This document shows positions 46,961 through 60,262 of a DNA stretch of 64,000 nucleotides, piece after piece; positions within the stretch are counted from its first letter, which is position 1; every line of letters starts with the position of its first letter. The position numbers and the translations under genes are program-made. Under the pieces are notes generated by a model. The model had not been told where the DNA came from. It did not search any database and worked only from the letters and a program-made list of their open reading frames with translations. Origin of the DNA: Hofstenia miamia (Eukaryota; Xenacoelomorpha; Acoela; Hofsteniidae); assembly GCA_900660155.1 (NCBI GenBank), contig CABFPE010000758.1, positions 280,693 to 344,692 of the forward strand, read 5' to 3'.

Positions 46961-49900
46961 CTAAACATATCTATAAGGTTCTCTGGTGCGCCTTGAAGGC
47001 AACACTCGTGAACCACAATTATCTACTATTTCATGTTCAAAATCAGTATCATCAAAATATTCTTCAGCAAATTCTGTTAAATTATCATAAGTTGCATATT
47101 CATCAACACCTTTATCAATTAAGGTATATTCGTTATTGTCATCAATGATGACATTCTCAATGTCTTTAATTGCTCGTTTTAATCTCTGGAAATGTACGGT
47201 TCTCCCGTTACTAAGTGTATATGTGTTGTGGTCGAGCACTTTCTCTACAGTAAATGGTCCTTGCCAATTATTGGCTAATTTCCTGACTTGATTGTGATCA
47301 GTTGTTACACGAGGCAAATACGCGAATACTTTATCGCCACGTCTATGAGATTCGCCATATAATTTTTTATTGAACGTTCTCTTCTGCCTTATACAAGATT
47401 GACTGGTATTATGAGCGATAGTTGAATGAATCTCCTGCATGTCACGTAGCAACTGATTAACATATCTTTCTAAGGTAATTTCTGAGTAGTTCGGGTACAT
47501 CATAGATAAAGAGGTTAAAGCTTCATGCCTGAACATAGCTTTAAAAGGACTTATCCCAGTGGTCGAATGAACTGATGTATTGTAAAAAAATTCAATACAC
47601 TCTATTACCCGTCACCAGCTTTTTCCTGCTGCTCATGATACCGCCACCCTAATTAATTTTATCAAAGTTCTATTGAGTCGCTCCACTAATCCATTTGCTT
47701 GAGGGTGGTAAGCTGTGGTAAAATCATGCAATATTTCAAATTCAGACATAAGGGTTTTCATCAAATTGCTTTCAAATTGCGGACCACGATCCAAGACCAG
47801 AAAAGACATAGAGCCATACTTTAAAATCCACTCCTTGACTATTTTATCAGCTACCTTTTCAGTGAGTGTGCTATCCATGGGAATGATTTGGGCGTACTTA
47901 GTGAAATGATCAACTAGCACTAGCAGATACTGAAATCCCTCGCTATCACAAGACAGTTGCTCCAGGTCAATGTGCACAATTTCATTGGGGCTTGATGCAG
48001 CATGACATTCCAGTTTGGCCTGTTGCTCTGGAAAATGAGAAGAATTATTTAACAGACACTTCTTACATTTGTCGATTACATCTTGAACTGTTGATCTAAT
48101 TCCGATAGTAACATAGTGAGAATTAAACGTCTTTTCTGTTTGGATAATTCCTAAATGACCTTTTTCGTGAACCCTCCTCACAAGATCCCTTTTAAAATAT
48201 TCTGGAATAGCAAGGCGGTTATTTCGACTCTTTGCATATAATAAACCCTTCTTTGTTGTTGTCCAATTGTATTGATTATAATATCTAATCGCTGTTGGTG
48301 AAAGGGGAAAAAAGGGGTTCCTTCATTCTTTTCATAATATTGGAGAGGATTAGATCATTTTGTTGATGTTTAATAATTTCTTCTTCAGATATTTCTTCAC
48401 GGGTTAAGATTGGCAAAATTTCTTTACCATTTCGATCAGCATTGATTTTGGGAATTAATTCATACTTGGTGTGTGGTATGAAAGTGAACGGGATTTTCTC
48501 TCCAGCCGGCTTTTTTAAATCCCTTTTGTAGCTTGGCAATGCCGTCCAATAATCAGCGTTCAATTGTAAATGTCCAGGGCAATGTTTGATCGAAAAAGAG
48601 AAGTCGTTAAGATATTCTATCCATCTGGCTACTATGTTGGACCTATCTCCTGAAAATTTTTTAAGCCAGGCTAATGCGCTGTTGTCAGTGCGCACAATGA
48701 ATTTTCTGCCCAAGATAAAATACCAAAACTTCTTGAGCTACTCTACTAATGCTAGCATTTCACATTTGGTTGCACCATAATTTTTTTCAGCAGCTCGTAA
48801 TTTTCTGCTAAAATACTGAACTGGACATTCAACTCCATTTATCTCTTGGCTCAACACGCCACTAATGGTGACAGCGCTTGTGTCGCAGTCTACAATGAAC
48901 TCCTTTGTGTAGTCTGGGTTATTCAACGACGGTATCTTTTGCAGTTCGGTTTTGATCCCTTCTAACGCCTCCTGCTCAGTCCAAGTCCATTTAAATTCGT
49001 GGGATTTTTTAAGCAATTGAGTGATCGATTTTGTTTTCTTGGCCAAATCTGGGATGAACATTCTGTAGTAATTGCTTTGCATTGGATTTTATTGAGATTC
49101 GTCCATGCTCAATCACCCTGCCAAGAAAGGTGACTTTAATCTGTGCCAAAGAGCATTTATTCCCATTCACTTTAAGACCAGCTTTCTGCAACAATTCCAA
49201 CGTTCGATTTAATTTCTCAAGATGTTCATCAAAAGTGTCACTGGCTACCAGAATATCATCTATATACGCGGAAATCTCAGGTTCAAGAATATTAGAATCA
49301 TTGGTTAAGACCTTGGTGACATAGCACTGAAAAGTTGCAGGAGCATTGCATAACCTGAAGGCCATATATTTCCATTCGTATAGGCCGTATGGTGTAATGA
49401 ATGCGGTCTTTGGAATATCTGATGAATGCATCAGTACTTGCCAATAGGCTTTACAGAGATCAAGGCAAGAGAAAAACTTATATTTACTAGCGTCATATAA
49501 CAGATCCTCGATTCGAGGCAATGGGTAAGCATCTTTGATCGTAATGTCATTCAATTTTCGAAAATCAATACAGAGCCTGTACTTTTCCCCTTGCCTAATA
49601 AACACAGTGGGGGCTGTGTAGGGACTATTACTTCCCTGAATTATTCCACTCTCTATTAAATCTTTGAGAATTTTCTCATATTCTGATTTGAGGTTTTCTG
49701 GAACTCGACGGACAGGTAGTCGAATTGGCTTCTCTTGCTTTACCTCAATCACATGTTCTTCTCCAATCGCCTGCCCCACACTAATTGTACCATAATTAAA
49801 CACTTCACTCTTGCTCTGCAGTATAGAAATGAGTGACTTCTTCTTGCTATCCTTTAGATGTGAATGGGTCTCGTTATTCACAGTGGGGATCTTAACATTA

Positions 49901-50680
49901 GACAACTCTTTGAGATCGTGGATTGCAGTACATATGGATAAACAGGAGGTCTCAACACTCTCGACCTGAACTGGCACTTTGATTATCTGGAGATCAGATT
50001 CTTTAAATCGCACCAGATGTGTCAATCCATTAAGAATAGTGACATAAGTTTTTCCTGAACTTACTTTACATAAGTCAGGTGAAAAGGAGATGCCTTTGAT
50101 GTATTTGCCTCTTTGGCCCACTATCATCACGTCTCCATTCATTTCTGAATTCGAAAACACAGCTACTCGGGTCCAGTGCTTAGCTTCTAAGTAGACAGGC
50201 TCTTTCAAGTTAAACACAACTTCCCGTTCAGGAATTGTAGCTAACTGCGTGGCATCTTGGTCCTTTATAGATATCATGTTATTTTTATAATCAATTACAC
50301 ATGAGTTTTGCTCCAGAAAGTCATTACCCAAAATCAAATCATAGGGGAGTTGATGATTAGCAGTATTGATGACAATAAGATCGACTTCAAATTGTTTGGC
50401 ACGAATCTTTAACACGGCATTTTTTAATTTCCCTTTCAATGAAATTAAATTTCCCAACGCATCAATCAGTTTAACATCAGATGAGGAATTTAGTGAGTCA
50501 CGGGTAAAGCAAATGTCTTTGCAGCATTCATCACTTATGATTGACGCAGCAGCTCCAGTGTCAATAGTGGCATTAATAATTCGTCCATTCATTTCCACAG
50601 GAATTAGGTTCTTCCTTATCATATTAGTGATCACCAATACATCCCGTGTGCATTTTGAAGGAGTCAGCGCTCCATTTAAT
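46961..50680 (-). pseudogene. pol: Copy B Pol (fossil)
   Basis: Same domain order as copy A pol: protease with the D-T-G-A-A motif near 50560, RT with Y-I-D-D near 49260, RNase H, integrase with D-D-E, and a G-P-F tail. It ends in R-E-P-Y-R-Y-V, shorter than copy A's pol end. Several breaks; not functional as it stands. Confidence 0.85.
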
Positions 50681-52396
50681 TTAAATGTGGTGACTCGTTT
50701 TCTGTCAAATCTACTAATAATGTGTCAGTAGAGGATGTAGCAGGCTCATCAACTAAGAAACCCTCACCTTCAGCAACAATTTGAATCTTTGCTTTACAGT
50801 TAGATTTAAAATGACCTTTCTCACCACAGTGGAAACACCTCACTGAAGCCATGTTGAAATCTTTCTTTAAAATGGTCTTCTTAGGCTCCTGTCATACATT
50901 GGTTCCAGATAATTCATAAAGATCTTTATCAATTCTATTAGAGTTATAAATCATGTATACTACACTAATTGCCTTTTGTATGATATCATGCAAACTCTCC
51001 TCTGGGTCGCATTTCATTTCCAGGTGACTACGGATAGAAGGAGGGAACCCTCTGCAAATATATGAGAAGAGGTCATGCCAAGAGTATTCAGGAGACAAAC
51101 TACTTAATCGAAAAAGTCTTTCGACCTGCGTAATGTAATTACAAATATCGTCACCTCTCTTAAAAGACATATCACAAAGCAATGTCTTGTATTGGTGTTT
51201 TATATGAGGAGCCCTGTAGTGATCCTCAAAAAATCCAACTAACAGTTGATAGTCAGTCTTGATATTCTGATCCAACATCATGTATTGATTGTATGCTAGC
51301 CCACTCAAATACAGTGGAAATTGTGATACCACATCTTCTTGAGATGTTTTATATTGTTTCATGTGAAGCTTGAACAAAAAAAACACTCCTCAAAGGATTG
51401 CAAAACTGCATCGATTTGTCTGGGAGTCTCAAAAGGGAGAATTGAATGACAAAATCGGGGTTGCTTATCTGAGGTGGTACCATTTAGCGGGCTCAGAGCA
51501 TCAGTAATATGTTCTTTTGCAGTAGTTACTGCAGAAGCACAAAGTGGCTGCACATGAACAGGAGGAATGAAATCTCTCAGAGGGGTAGCAACTGTGGCAA
51601 TGGATGCTTGCGTAAATGTAGGATTAGACGACACAAACGAATTGATGCAAGATGACACTGAAGTGGGGGGAATCATCATCTTACTTTCATCACACTGTGA
51701 AGGTATTGGTGCATTCAAAAGAACAGGGGTTGAATTTCTACCTCCTTCAGATCGAATCATCTGGGCAAATTGATCAGTGATCTTCTCAGCCAAATCCCCT
51801 AAAGCTTCATTTAATGTAGCATGAGTAACAAATTCATCAACTGGGAATTTTAAGAGGTTAGCTTCTTCCGACTTAGCCATCTGGGTTTTTAACTCGTGAA
51901 TTTGTAATTCCAATGCAACAGTTGATTCTAGCATTCGCATTTCCATCTTCTGGTATGCAACATGTTGAGTATTGAGTTTGGCTTGGAGAGATTCGACCTG
52001 ATGCTCACTATCCATTCTCATAGCTACTTGCTGCGATAATGCGTCTTTCAGGTGCTCAATTTCCATCTGTTGAGTATCAAAACGTGGCAAGGAGTTCATC
52101 ACATTGTCACCATGATTATTGGGACGAAATGGAATGGGAGGAGCATTTTGCATATTCAAAGCTCTGCAAAGCCGTCACTGGATGTCGGGGCTGCTAGTAC
52201 CCTCGTGTGGATATGGGCTAGTTGATGCAAGATGATCTTGATGTTGAGACGTTTGGGTAGGAGAAGTCAGAGGACAGAAATTTAACAACAATCCAACAGT
52301 GCAAGGGGCAACATCCTGGTTGCCAACACTTACACAGGGGACACTCAGAGGAGTCCCAAAAGTAGGAGAATAAGTAACTGTACGATTTGAATCCAT
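50676..52396 (-). pseudogene. gag: Copy B Gag region (fossil)
   Basis: From the ATG at 52394-52396: Ser/Pro-rich start, coiled coil (about 51700-52130), capsid-like part (50892-51386) and a CCHC knuckle near 50780-50825. It is about 95% like copy A. A few breaks. The 3' end carries the slippery heptamer described separately. Confidence 0.8.
50679..50685 (-). promoter_or_regulatory. Probable -1 frameshift site, Gag-Pol junction, copy B
   Basis: On the minus strand Gag reads CAT TTA AAT and then a stop. The heptamer T TTA AAT fits the X XXY YYZ rule, and pol is open in the -1 frame across it. Copy C has the same heptamer (60262-60268). Confidence 0.6.
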
Positions 52397-52809
52397 TAAT
52401 CTACAAGACAAATAACAAGAAATAATAACTATGATAATGGACATCTGGGAGCACTTCCCAACTACAGAAGAAACACACAGCTCATAAAAATCACAGAATC
52501 CAAACCCAAATGTGGGATTACAGCAGCGCTTGGTAATAAATCCAACACATAAAGCACTGAGACAAAAAGCAGAATTGTAAAAAGTAAAACACAAACATAA
52601 ACTAAGCAGAACACTTAAAAATCGTGATTGCCCTTCCAATGGAGAGAAGAAGGATCTGTATACATCAGTTGATAGATTTGCACTGAAATCCAATTGCTGT
52701 CAGGGGAAACAACTATCCCAGCTGACAAACACCAAAGCTAAACCAAAACCAAATCCAAACCATCAAAAGAGACAACTGAGAATATGAAATATGTTGTTAT
52801 CATGTCAGC

Positions 52810-52827
52810 ATCCTGTCATGGTTGCCA
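52810..52827 (-). promoter_or_regulatory. Copy B primer binding site (tRNA-Arg type)
   Basis: The minus strand reads TGGCAACCATGACAGGAT, directly adjoining LTR C. Confidence 0.75.
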
Positions 52828-53590
52828 TGTAGAATTGCAGGCTGTAATTATACTAGAAAACTACTTGACTCTGCAGAAGGTTTAACATAAGAAATGACAG
52901 CCCTGCAGAAGGTTTAACATAAAAAATGACAGCCCTGATTCTGGGAAAACAGGTAAAGAGAAAACAAACTAATATAAACATTGGTAATTCATCCAAGTAT
53001 TCAATACTTTAGGTAACTCCAAGATGACCAACTCACATGGCTTCCAGCCGAAGCAAAGTCTTTAGAAACAGTTTAGTGCTCGACTTAGTGCATGGTGCTA
53101 CCCTATTTGTCTCACTTATTAATTTCTATCTCATAGCAAAAATAAACATCTCATTTTCATTGTTAGTTCTCAGCTCACTAAATAATAGTCTGTAATTGCC
53201 AGACATTCGTGCTAGCCAATGGCATAGTATCATCACAGTGTCATAAAATATAAGTGCATGTATGTGTTGAATATCAAACGAAAGGTTTATTATTTCCTTA
53301 GCCGTAACCATATTCATAACTTAATGAGTCCACAATTTGGGCTGGGAAGATCTGTTGATCGCCAGGAGCTACGTATCGCCCTGTACCTTAAGAAAGCACT
53401 CCCAAATTGTCGCCGAGCTTAAGCAATTATTTTCATAATAAAATACTAAACAAAGTAACGGAGAGAAGAGTAACAGTAATTGAAGCTAGATAAAATCTAT
53501 TAACCATTCTCAACATTGTTACTCAATTTATACACCTTCAAAATACTAAATAATTACCTGTCTTTGTTTACAATTGAAATTAAGTATTAA
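52828..53590 (-). repeat. LTR C (5' LTR of copy B, 3' LTR of copy C)
   Basis: Starts TGTAGAATTGCAGG on the plus strand; TATA word at 53526-53532. It is shorter than LTRs A and D at the U3 side and continues into ORF3 of copy C. It contains a local 33-34-bp tandem duplication (CTGCAGAAGGTTTAACATAA) near 52870-52925. Confidence 0.8.
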
Positions 53591-56476
53591 CCTCTCATGT
53601 ACCTTTCTTAGTTGCTCATTAATTGCAGTCCCTCTGTTAAAAATATCACGAATCCTTAGCTTTCCTTCAATAAAACTAATCTCTTTGTTATCACCAGCAA
53701 GTAATTTTTCAAGTCCCACCTTGTATTCATCAGATTTCATTAGTCTATTCACCTCAGCAGAAGTACTCACATAATTCAATCTATCAGGAAAATAGGCTGA
53801 CACTTTCTTCTTATTTTTCTTCACTCACCATTTTGTTGAATAAGGGGAGTCTCAACACATGGAGGGGGAATGCATAATAAATTTTCTTTTCTAATATTGC
53901 ACTCCAAGTCTGTGAAAGAACACTTGTTTTGTAAGCTAGCAGTTCCAATCGTAACAGGATAATTAATCTGCGCATGCTTAATTGTATCCCAGAATCGATT
54001 TCTTAAGCCATGTGTACGCAATTCTTCAATTTGTTTGCTAGAAATCTTCACTCGAGCAGTAGTGCATTCTACGTCCAGAGCTACTTGTCGCCCTGGAGAT
54101 TGTAGAATGACTAGTTCCTCTTTTGAAAACATCTCAGTTAAACACCACTTCATCATCCCAAGCACATCTTTTTCGTTGTTTTCCACTAATAATCTCTTTT
54201 GAGTCGACAACTCTTTATCAAAATCAGAAGGGTCATGCTCTAGCATGAGAATCCGCTCATTTTCTGTAATTGACCATTGAGGGGTAGGCTGAGGTGATCC
54301 ACCAAATTTCTCTAAGTTCGCTTTCTCTATGAGGTCACGGATGTGTGGAGATAATTGAACTGAAGATGTAGCTAGTAATTCCTCTTCTCTATAGAACTGT
54401 TCAGGAGTCTTCATAACCTGTTCAAAGATAGTAATAGGGATTATTTTTCCTTCTTTCTCAACTTGTCTGGCGGATTCTGCGAACTTTCCGTAGCCACATT
54501 CTGGGTAAGAGATCCTGTGTGCATCAAAGAATTTCTCATTCTTCTCTATCACCCCACTTGTTCTTATCAACTCCAAAAAGGTTTGCATTGAACCAGGTTG
54601 TCGATCAATTAATCTCTTGGTGCTTAACAGGGCATTCTCTGAGGAAAAAATTGCAAACTTAGTTTCAGAAGTGGCACCCCACATGTACTTTTTCATTGTT
54701 TCTGAAAAAATATTGATGTCTGACGGACAAATTCCCAGCTGATTGCTAATCAATATGATTGACATTTTTCCTGTTATACTACTCGCCCCCACCAGTTGGG
54801 CATAATATTTTTCATAATGATCCATAGCCCTTTTAGTTTTGCAGGGAGAAGATGGTGGTGTACATTTATGTAATAACCAATTCTTCACTTTCCACACAAG
54901 AGGACAGACTGCTATTTCATGATCCGCTGTTTTGGACATTGCTTTTTGTTTATTTTGATTGATAGGTAAACATAAATGAGGATCTCTAGTGAGATAAATG
55001 GAAATGATCCATATAGCACCTCTCGCATAAATGTCTGGCACTCTTTCCTCAGAAAACAAAAACTACTTAAAGTTTTTCTGGTCTTGCATGTGGTAGGAGA
55101 ACTTAATTTCATGTAGTAACTGCTCAATGGAGGGATGGTATTGGGAACTAGGGCTTTTTATATGTAGATTGGGCCAATCAGACTCAGGGTTTTTAGTAGC
55201 TTTAATATCTGACCATATCGCCTGGATCTCCTGTAATGTGTCAACACTTTGTGCAAAAGCAAAACTGACTCTCATATCTGTTACTGTGTATATGGAGGGA
55301 ACGTTTAATACTTCCAGTGTCTGTGCTTGCAGTATGGTGTCAATTAAGAGTTTGGTGTCCACTGCCAGTCTGTGTGAGGGAATTTTTTTCACATAGCATT
55401 AAATCTGTAAGTAAAAGTTTAGTTACTGATTGCATGTGCATGTGTTGCATCGATATTTGAGAATAGGCAGAGCAATAAAGAATAATAAAATTTTCCATTC
55501 TGTAGTGAAGGCTCTCTATTACGTCGGGGATACTGTCTTCGTGTTCTTCTTGGAGAATTATTACAAGACATATTCTTTCGACTTTTGCTATCCTATGCGC
55601 AATCTCAATTTGCTCCATTATGTTGTCATCCTGTACCTCATGAATACATAAGAAATAGATTACAAGAAGGTTTGGGAAATCTATATTCACACACTCGAAG
55701 CTTTGAATTATGCTACCATTATTGAGAAATTTGCATAAATTATATATGGAGAAATCTTTGTCAAAGGAAGTGTGGACTGTACTGCGCCAATATGAACGGG
55801 TAATACCTTCAAGCATACTGGAATCATAGCATATTATGGAATTTATTTGTGGACGTCTTTCCACATCAATTATAAATGGTATCATATCAATAGAACAACC
55901 TAGCTGTTTGTCGTTATATGTCCATCACAATTGATTCTGTGTCTCTTCCAAAATATTGTCTCAGACGTAATGTACTGCTCTACATGTAGCTGTGAAGTAG
56001 GGGTGGAGGGTTTCTTCACCAACTTTTGACATCCTTTTCTTTTGTTCTTCCATCTTCTGTGATCTGACTGTTGAAGTAACGGAAGTATCAGAGGTTGAGG
56101 GGGCTATCAAATCACTCTTAGGGGATATATTTACACTTTGTATTGCACTAAAAGGGTAATGTAAAGTTTTAGTTTTTACAGTTTGTGAAGTTGTTTGTGC
56201 CAGCTCTGCTCACGTGCGTGGAGGTACGTGTCCCCCCACGGAGTAGCGAGATGAGGACGGTGTCGATGCTGTCTCCTCTCCTAAGTGTGGAGCTACGTGT
56301 TGCCCACACGGAATAGGACTCTCCTCAGCACCTTTGTGTTGTTCTTGTTTGTTTCTACATGCCTCATCAAGCCTCAATGAGGAGGTACCATCATGACTAA
56401 GCTCCATCTTTCGTCTCACTTGGTGGTGATGGGGCGGAGGAGCTGGTGACTCACATTTCTTCCCTATTGGTATCAT
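53591..56476 (-). pseudogene. Copy C ORF3, with exonuclease motif I (fossil)
   Basis: Near-identical to copy B ORF3: ATG at 56476, His/Pro-rich N-terminus, alpha/beta block (55340-55885) and large alpha-rich block (about 54250-55059). V-A-L-D-V-E-C-T-T has its Asp-x-Glu codons at 54067-54075. Downstream, 53546-53824 gives a Lys-rich segment (K-V-S-A-Y-F-P-D-R-L-N-Y-V) with an I-N-E-Q-L-R-K-V-H-E-R helix. The helix is placed like the one that precedes motif II in TREX-type exonucleases. Incomplete; several breaks. Confidence 0.72.
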
Positions 56477-56478
56477 TC

Positions 56479-59400
56479 CTAAACATATCTATAAGGTTCT
56501 CTGGTGCGCCTTGAAGGCAACACTCGTGAACCACAATTATCTACTATTTCATGTTCAAAATCAGTATCATCAAAATATTCTTCAGCAAATTCTGTTAAAT
56601 TATCATAAGTTGCATATTCATCAATACTGTTATCAATTAAGGTGTATTCGTTATTGTCATCAATGATGACATTCTCAATGTCTTTAATTGCTTGATTTAA
56701 TCTCTGAAAATGTACAGTTCTCCCATTACTAAGTGTATATGTGTTGTGGTCGAGCACTTTCTCTACAGTAAATGGTCCTTGCCAATTATTGGCTAATTTC
56801 CTGACCTGATTGTGATCAGTTGTTGCACAAGGCAAATACGTGAATACTTTATCACCACATCTATGAGATTCGCCATATAATTTTTTATTGAATGTTTTCT
56901 TCTGTCTTATACAAGATTGATGAGTATTATGAGAAATGGTTAAGTGAATCTCCTGCATATCACGTAACAACTGATTAACATATCTTTCTAAGGTAATTTC
57001 TGAGTAGTTAGGGTACATCATCGATAAAGAAGTTAAGGCTTCACGCCTGAACATAGCTTTAAAGGGACTTATCCCAGTGGTCCAATGAACTGATGTATTA
57101 TAAAAAAATTTGATACACTCTATTACCCATCTCCAATTTTTTCCTGCTGCTCGTGACACTGCCACCCTAATTAATTTTATTAGAGTTCTATTTAGTTGCT
57201 CCACTAAGCCATTTGCTTGAGGGTGGTAAGCAGTAGTAAAATCATGTAGTATTTCTAATTCAGACATAAGGGTTTTCATCAAATTGCTTTCAAATTGCGG
57301 CCATGATCCGAGACAAGACAAGACATAGGGCCATACTTTAAAATCCACTCCTTTACTATTTTATCAGCTACCTTTTCAGCGAGTGTGCTATCCATGGGAA
57401 TGATTTGAGCATACTTAGTGAAATGATCAACTAGCACTAACAGATACTGAAATCCGTCACTATCACGAGACAGTTGCTCTAAGTCCATATGTACAATTTC
57501 ATTGGGGCTTGATGCAGCACGACATTCCAATGCGGCCCATTGCTCCAGAAAGTGAGCAGAATTAGTTAACAAACACTTTTTACATTTGTCAATGACGTCT
57601 TGAACAGTTGATCTAATTCCGATAGTCATGTAGTGAGAATTGAATGTCTTTTCTGTTTGGATAATTCCTAAATGACCTTTTTCGTGAACCCTCCTCACGA
57701 GATCTCTTTTAAAATATTCTGGAATAGCAAGACAGTTATTTTGACTCTTTACATATAATAAACCCTTCTCTGTTGTTGTCCAATTGTATTGATTGTAATA
57801 TCTAGTCGCTGTTGGTGAAAGAGGAAAGAAGGGGTCCTTCGTTCTTTTTATAATATCAGATAGAATGAGATCGTTTTGTTGGTGTTTAATAATTTCTTCC
57901 TCAGATATTTCTTCACGGATTAGAATTGGCAAGATTTCTTTACTGTTCCTATCGGCATTTATTTCGGGGATTAATTCATACTCTGTGTGTGGTATGAATG
58001 CAAAGGGGATTTTCTCCCCAGCCGGCTTTTTCAAATCCCTCTCGTAGCTTGGCAACACCGTCCAATAATCAGCATTCAAATGTAGATGTCCAGGGCAGTG
58101 TTTGATAGAAAAGGAGAAGTCGTTTAGATATTCTATCCATCTGGCTACTATGTTGGACCTATCTCCTGAGAATTTCTTAAGCCAGGCTAATGCGCTGTTG
58201 TTGGTGCGCACTATGAATTTTCTACCTAAGATAAAATACCGAAACTTCTTTAGCGACTCTACTAATGCTAGCATTTCACATTTGGTTGCACCATAATTTT
58301 TCTCAGCAGCTCGTAATTTTCTGCTAAAATACTGAACTGGACATTCAACTCCATTGATCTCCTGGCTCAATATGCCACTAATGGCGACAGCGCTTGCATC
58401 ACAGTCAATAATGAACTCCTTTGTGTAATCTGGGGTATTCAACGACGGTATCTTCTGCAGTTTGGTTTTTATCCCTTCTAACGCCTCCTGCTCAGTCCAA
58501 GTCCATTTAAATTCGTGGGATTTTTTAAGCAAATGAGTAATAGATTTTGTTTTTTCGGCTAAATCTGGGATAAACATTCCGTAATAATTCAGAAATCCCA
58601 TTAACCTCTGCACATCTTTTCTGCTCTGAGGTGTCTCAATTCGTTCTAAAAACTGCTTTGCATTGGTTTTAATTGAGATTCGTCTGTGTTCAATCACCCT
58701 GCCAAGAAAAGTGACTTTAAGCTGTGCTAAAGAGCATTTATTTCCATTCACCTTGAGACCAGCTTTCTGCAACAATTCCAAAGTTCTATTTAATTTCTCA
58801 AGATGTTCATCAAATGTGTCGCTGGCTACCAGAATATCGTCTATATATGCAGAAATCCCAGGTTCAAGAATATTGGAATCGTTAGTTAAGACCTTGGTGA
58901 CATAGCACTGAAAAGTTGCAGGAGCATTGCATAACCCAAATGCCATATATTTCCATTTGTATAAACCGTAGGGTGTAATAAATGCGGTCTTTGGAATATC
59001 GGACGGACGCATTGGTACCTGCCAATAGGCCTTACAGAGGTCGAGGCAAGAGAAAAACTTATATCTACTGGCGTCATATAGCAGATCCTCGATTCGGGGT
59101 AATGGGTAAGCATCTTTGATCGTAATATCATTCAGTTTTCAAAAATCAATACAGAGTCTGTATTTCTCCCCTTGTCTAATAAACACGGTGGGGGCTGCGT
59201 AGGGACTATTGCTTCCCTGGATTATCCCACTCTCTATCAAGTCTTTTAGAATTTTCTCATATTCCACTTTTAGGTTTTCTGGAACTCGATGGACAGGTAA
59301 TCGAATTGGTTTCTCTTGCTTTACTTCAATCGCATGTTCTTCTCCAATTGCCTGCCCCACACTAATTGTACCATAATTAAACACCTCACTCTTGCTCTGC

Positions 59401-60262
59401 AGTATAGAAATGAGCGACTTTTTCTCGATATCATTTAGATGTGAATGGGTCTCGTTATTCACAGTGGGGATCTTAACAGTGGATAACTCTTCAAGATCGT
59501 GGATGGCAGTACAGATGGATAAACATGAGGTCTCGACACTTTCAACCTGAACTGGTACGCTGATTATCTGGAGATCAGATTCTTTAAATCGCACCAGGTG
59601 TTTTGATCCGTTAAGAATAGTAACATAGGTCTTTCCTGAACTTACTTTACATAAGTCAGGTGAAAAGGAGATGCCTTTGATGTATTTGCCCCTTTGGCCA
59701 GCTATCATCACGTCTCCATTCATTTCTGAATTCGAAAACACAGCTACTCAGGTCCAGTGCTTAGCTTCTAAGTAGACAGGCTCTTTCAAGTTAAACACAA
59801 CTTCCCGTTCAGGAATTGTAGCTAGCTGCGTGGCGTCTTGGTCCTTTATAGATATCATATTATTTTTATAAAATCGATTACACATGAGTTTTGCTCCAGA
59901 AAGTCATTACCCAAGATCAAATCATAGGGGAGTTGATGATTAGCAGTATTGATGACAATAAGATCGACTTCAAATTGTTCGGCACGAATCCTTAACACGG
60001 CATTTTTTAATTTCCCTTTCAATGATATTACATTTCCCAACGCATCAATGAGTTTTACGTTGGATGAGGAATTGAGCGAGTCATGGTTAAAGCAAATGTC
60101 TTGGCAGCATTCATCACTTATGATTGACGCAGCAGCTCCGGTGTCAATAGTGGCATTAATAATTCGTCCATTCATTTCCACAGGAATTAGGTTCTTCCTT
60201 ATCATATTAGTGATCACCAATACATCCCGTGTGCATTTTGAAGGAGTCAGCGCTCCATTCAA
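56479..60262 (-). pseudogene. pol: Copy C Pol (fossil, mosaic)
   Basis: Protease (D-T-G-A-A near 60150), RT (Y-I-D-D near 58840), RNase H, integrase (HHCC near 57600-57690, D-D-E, G-P-F tail near 56780). From about 58500 to 59860 it is almost identical to copy A, while both ends match copy B, which points to recombination or gene conversion. Several breaks. Confidence 0.85.
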
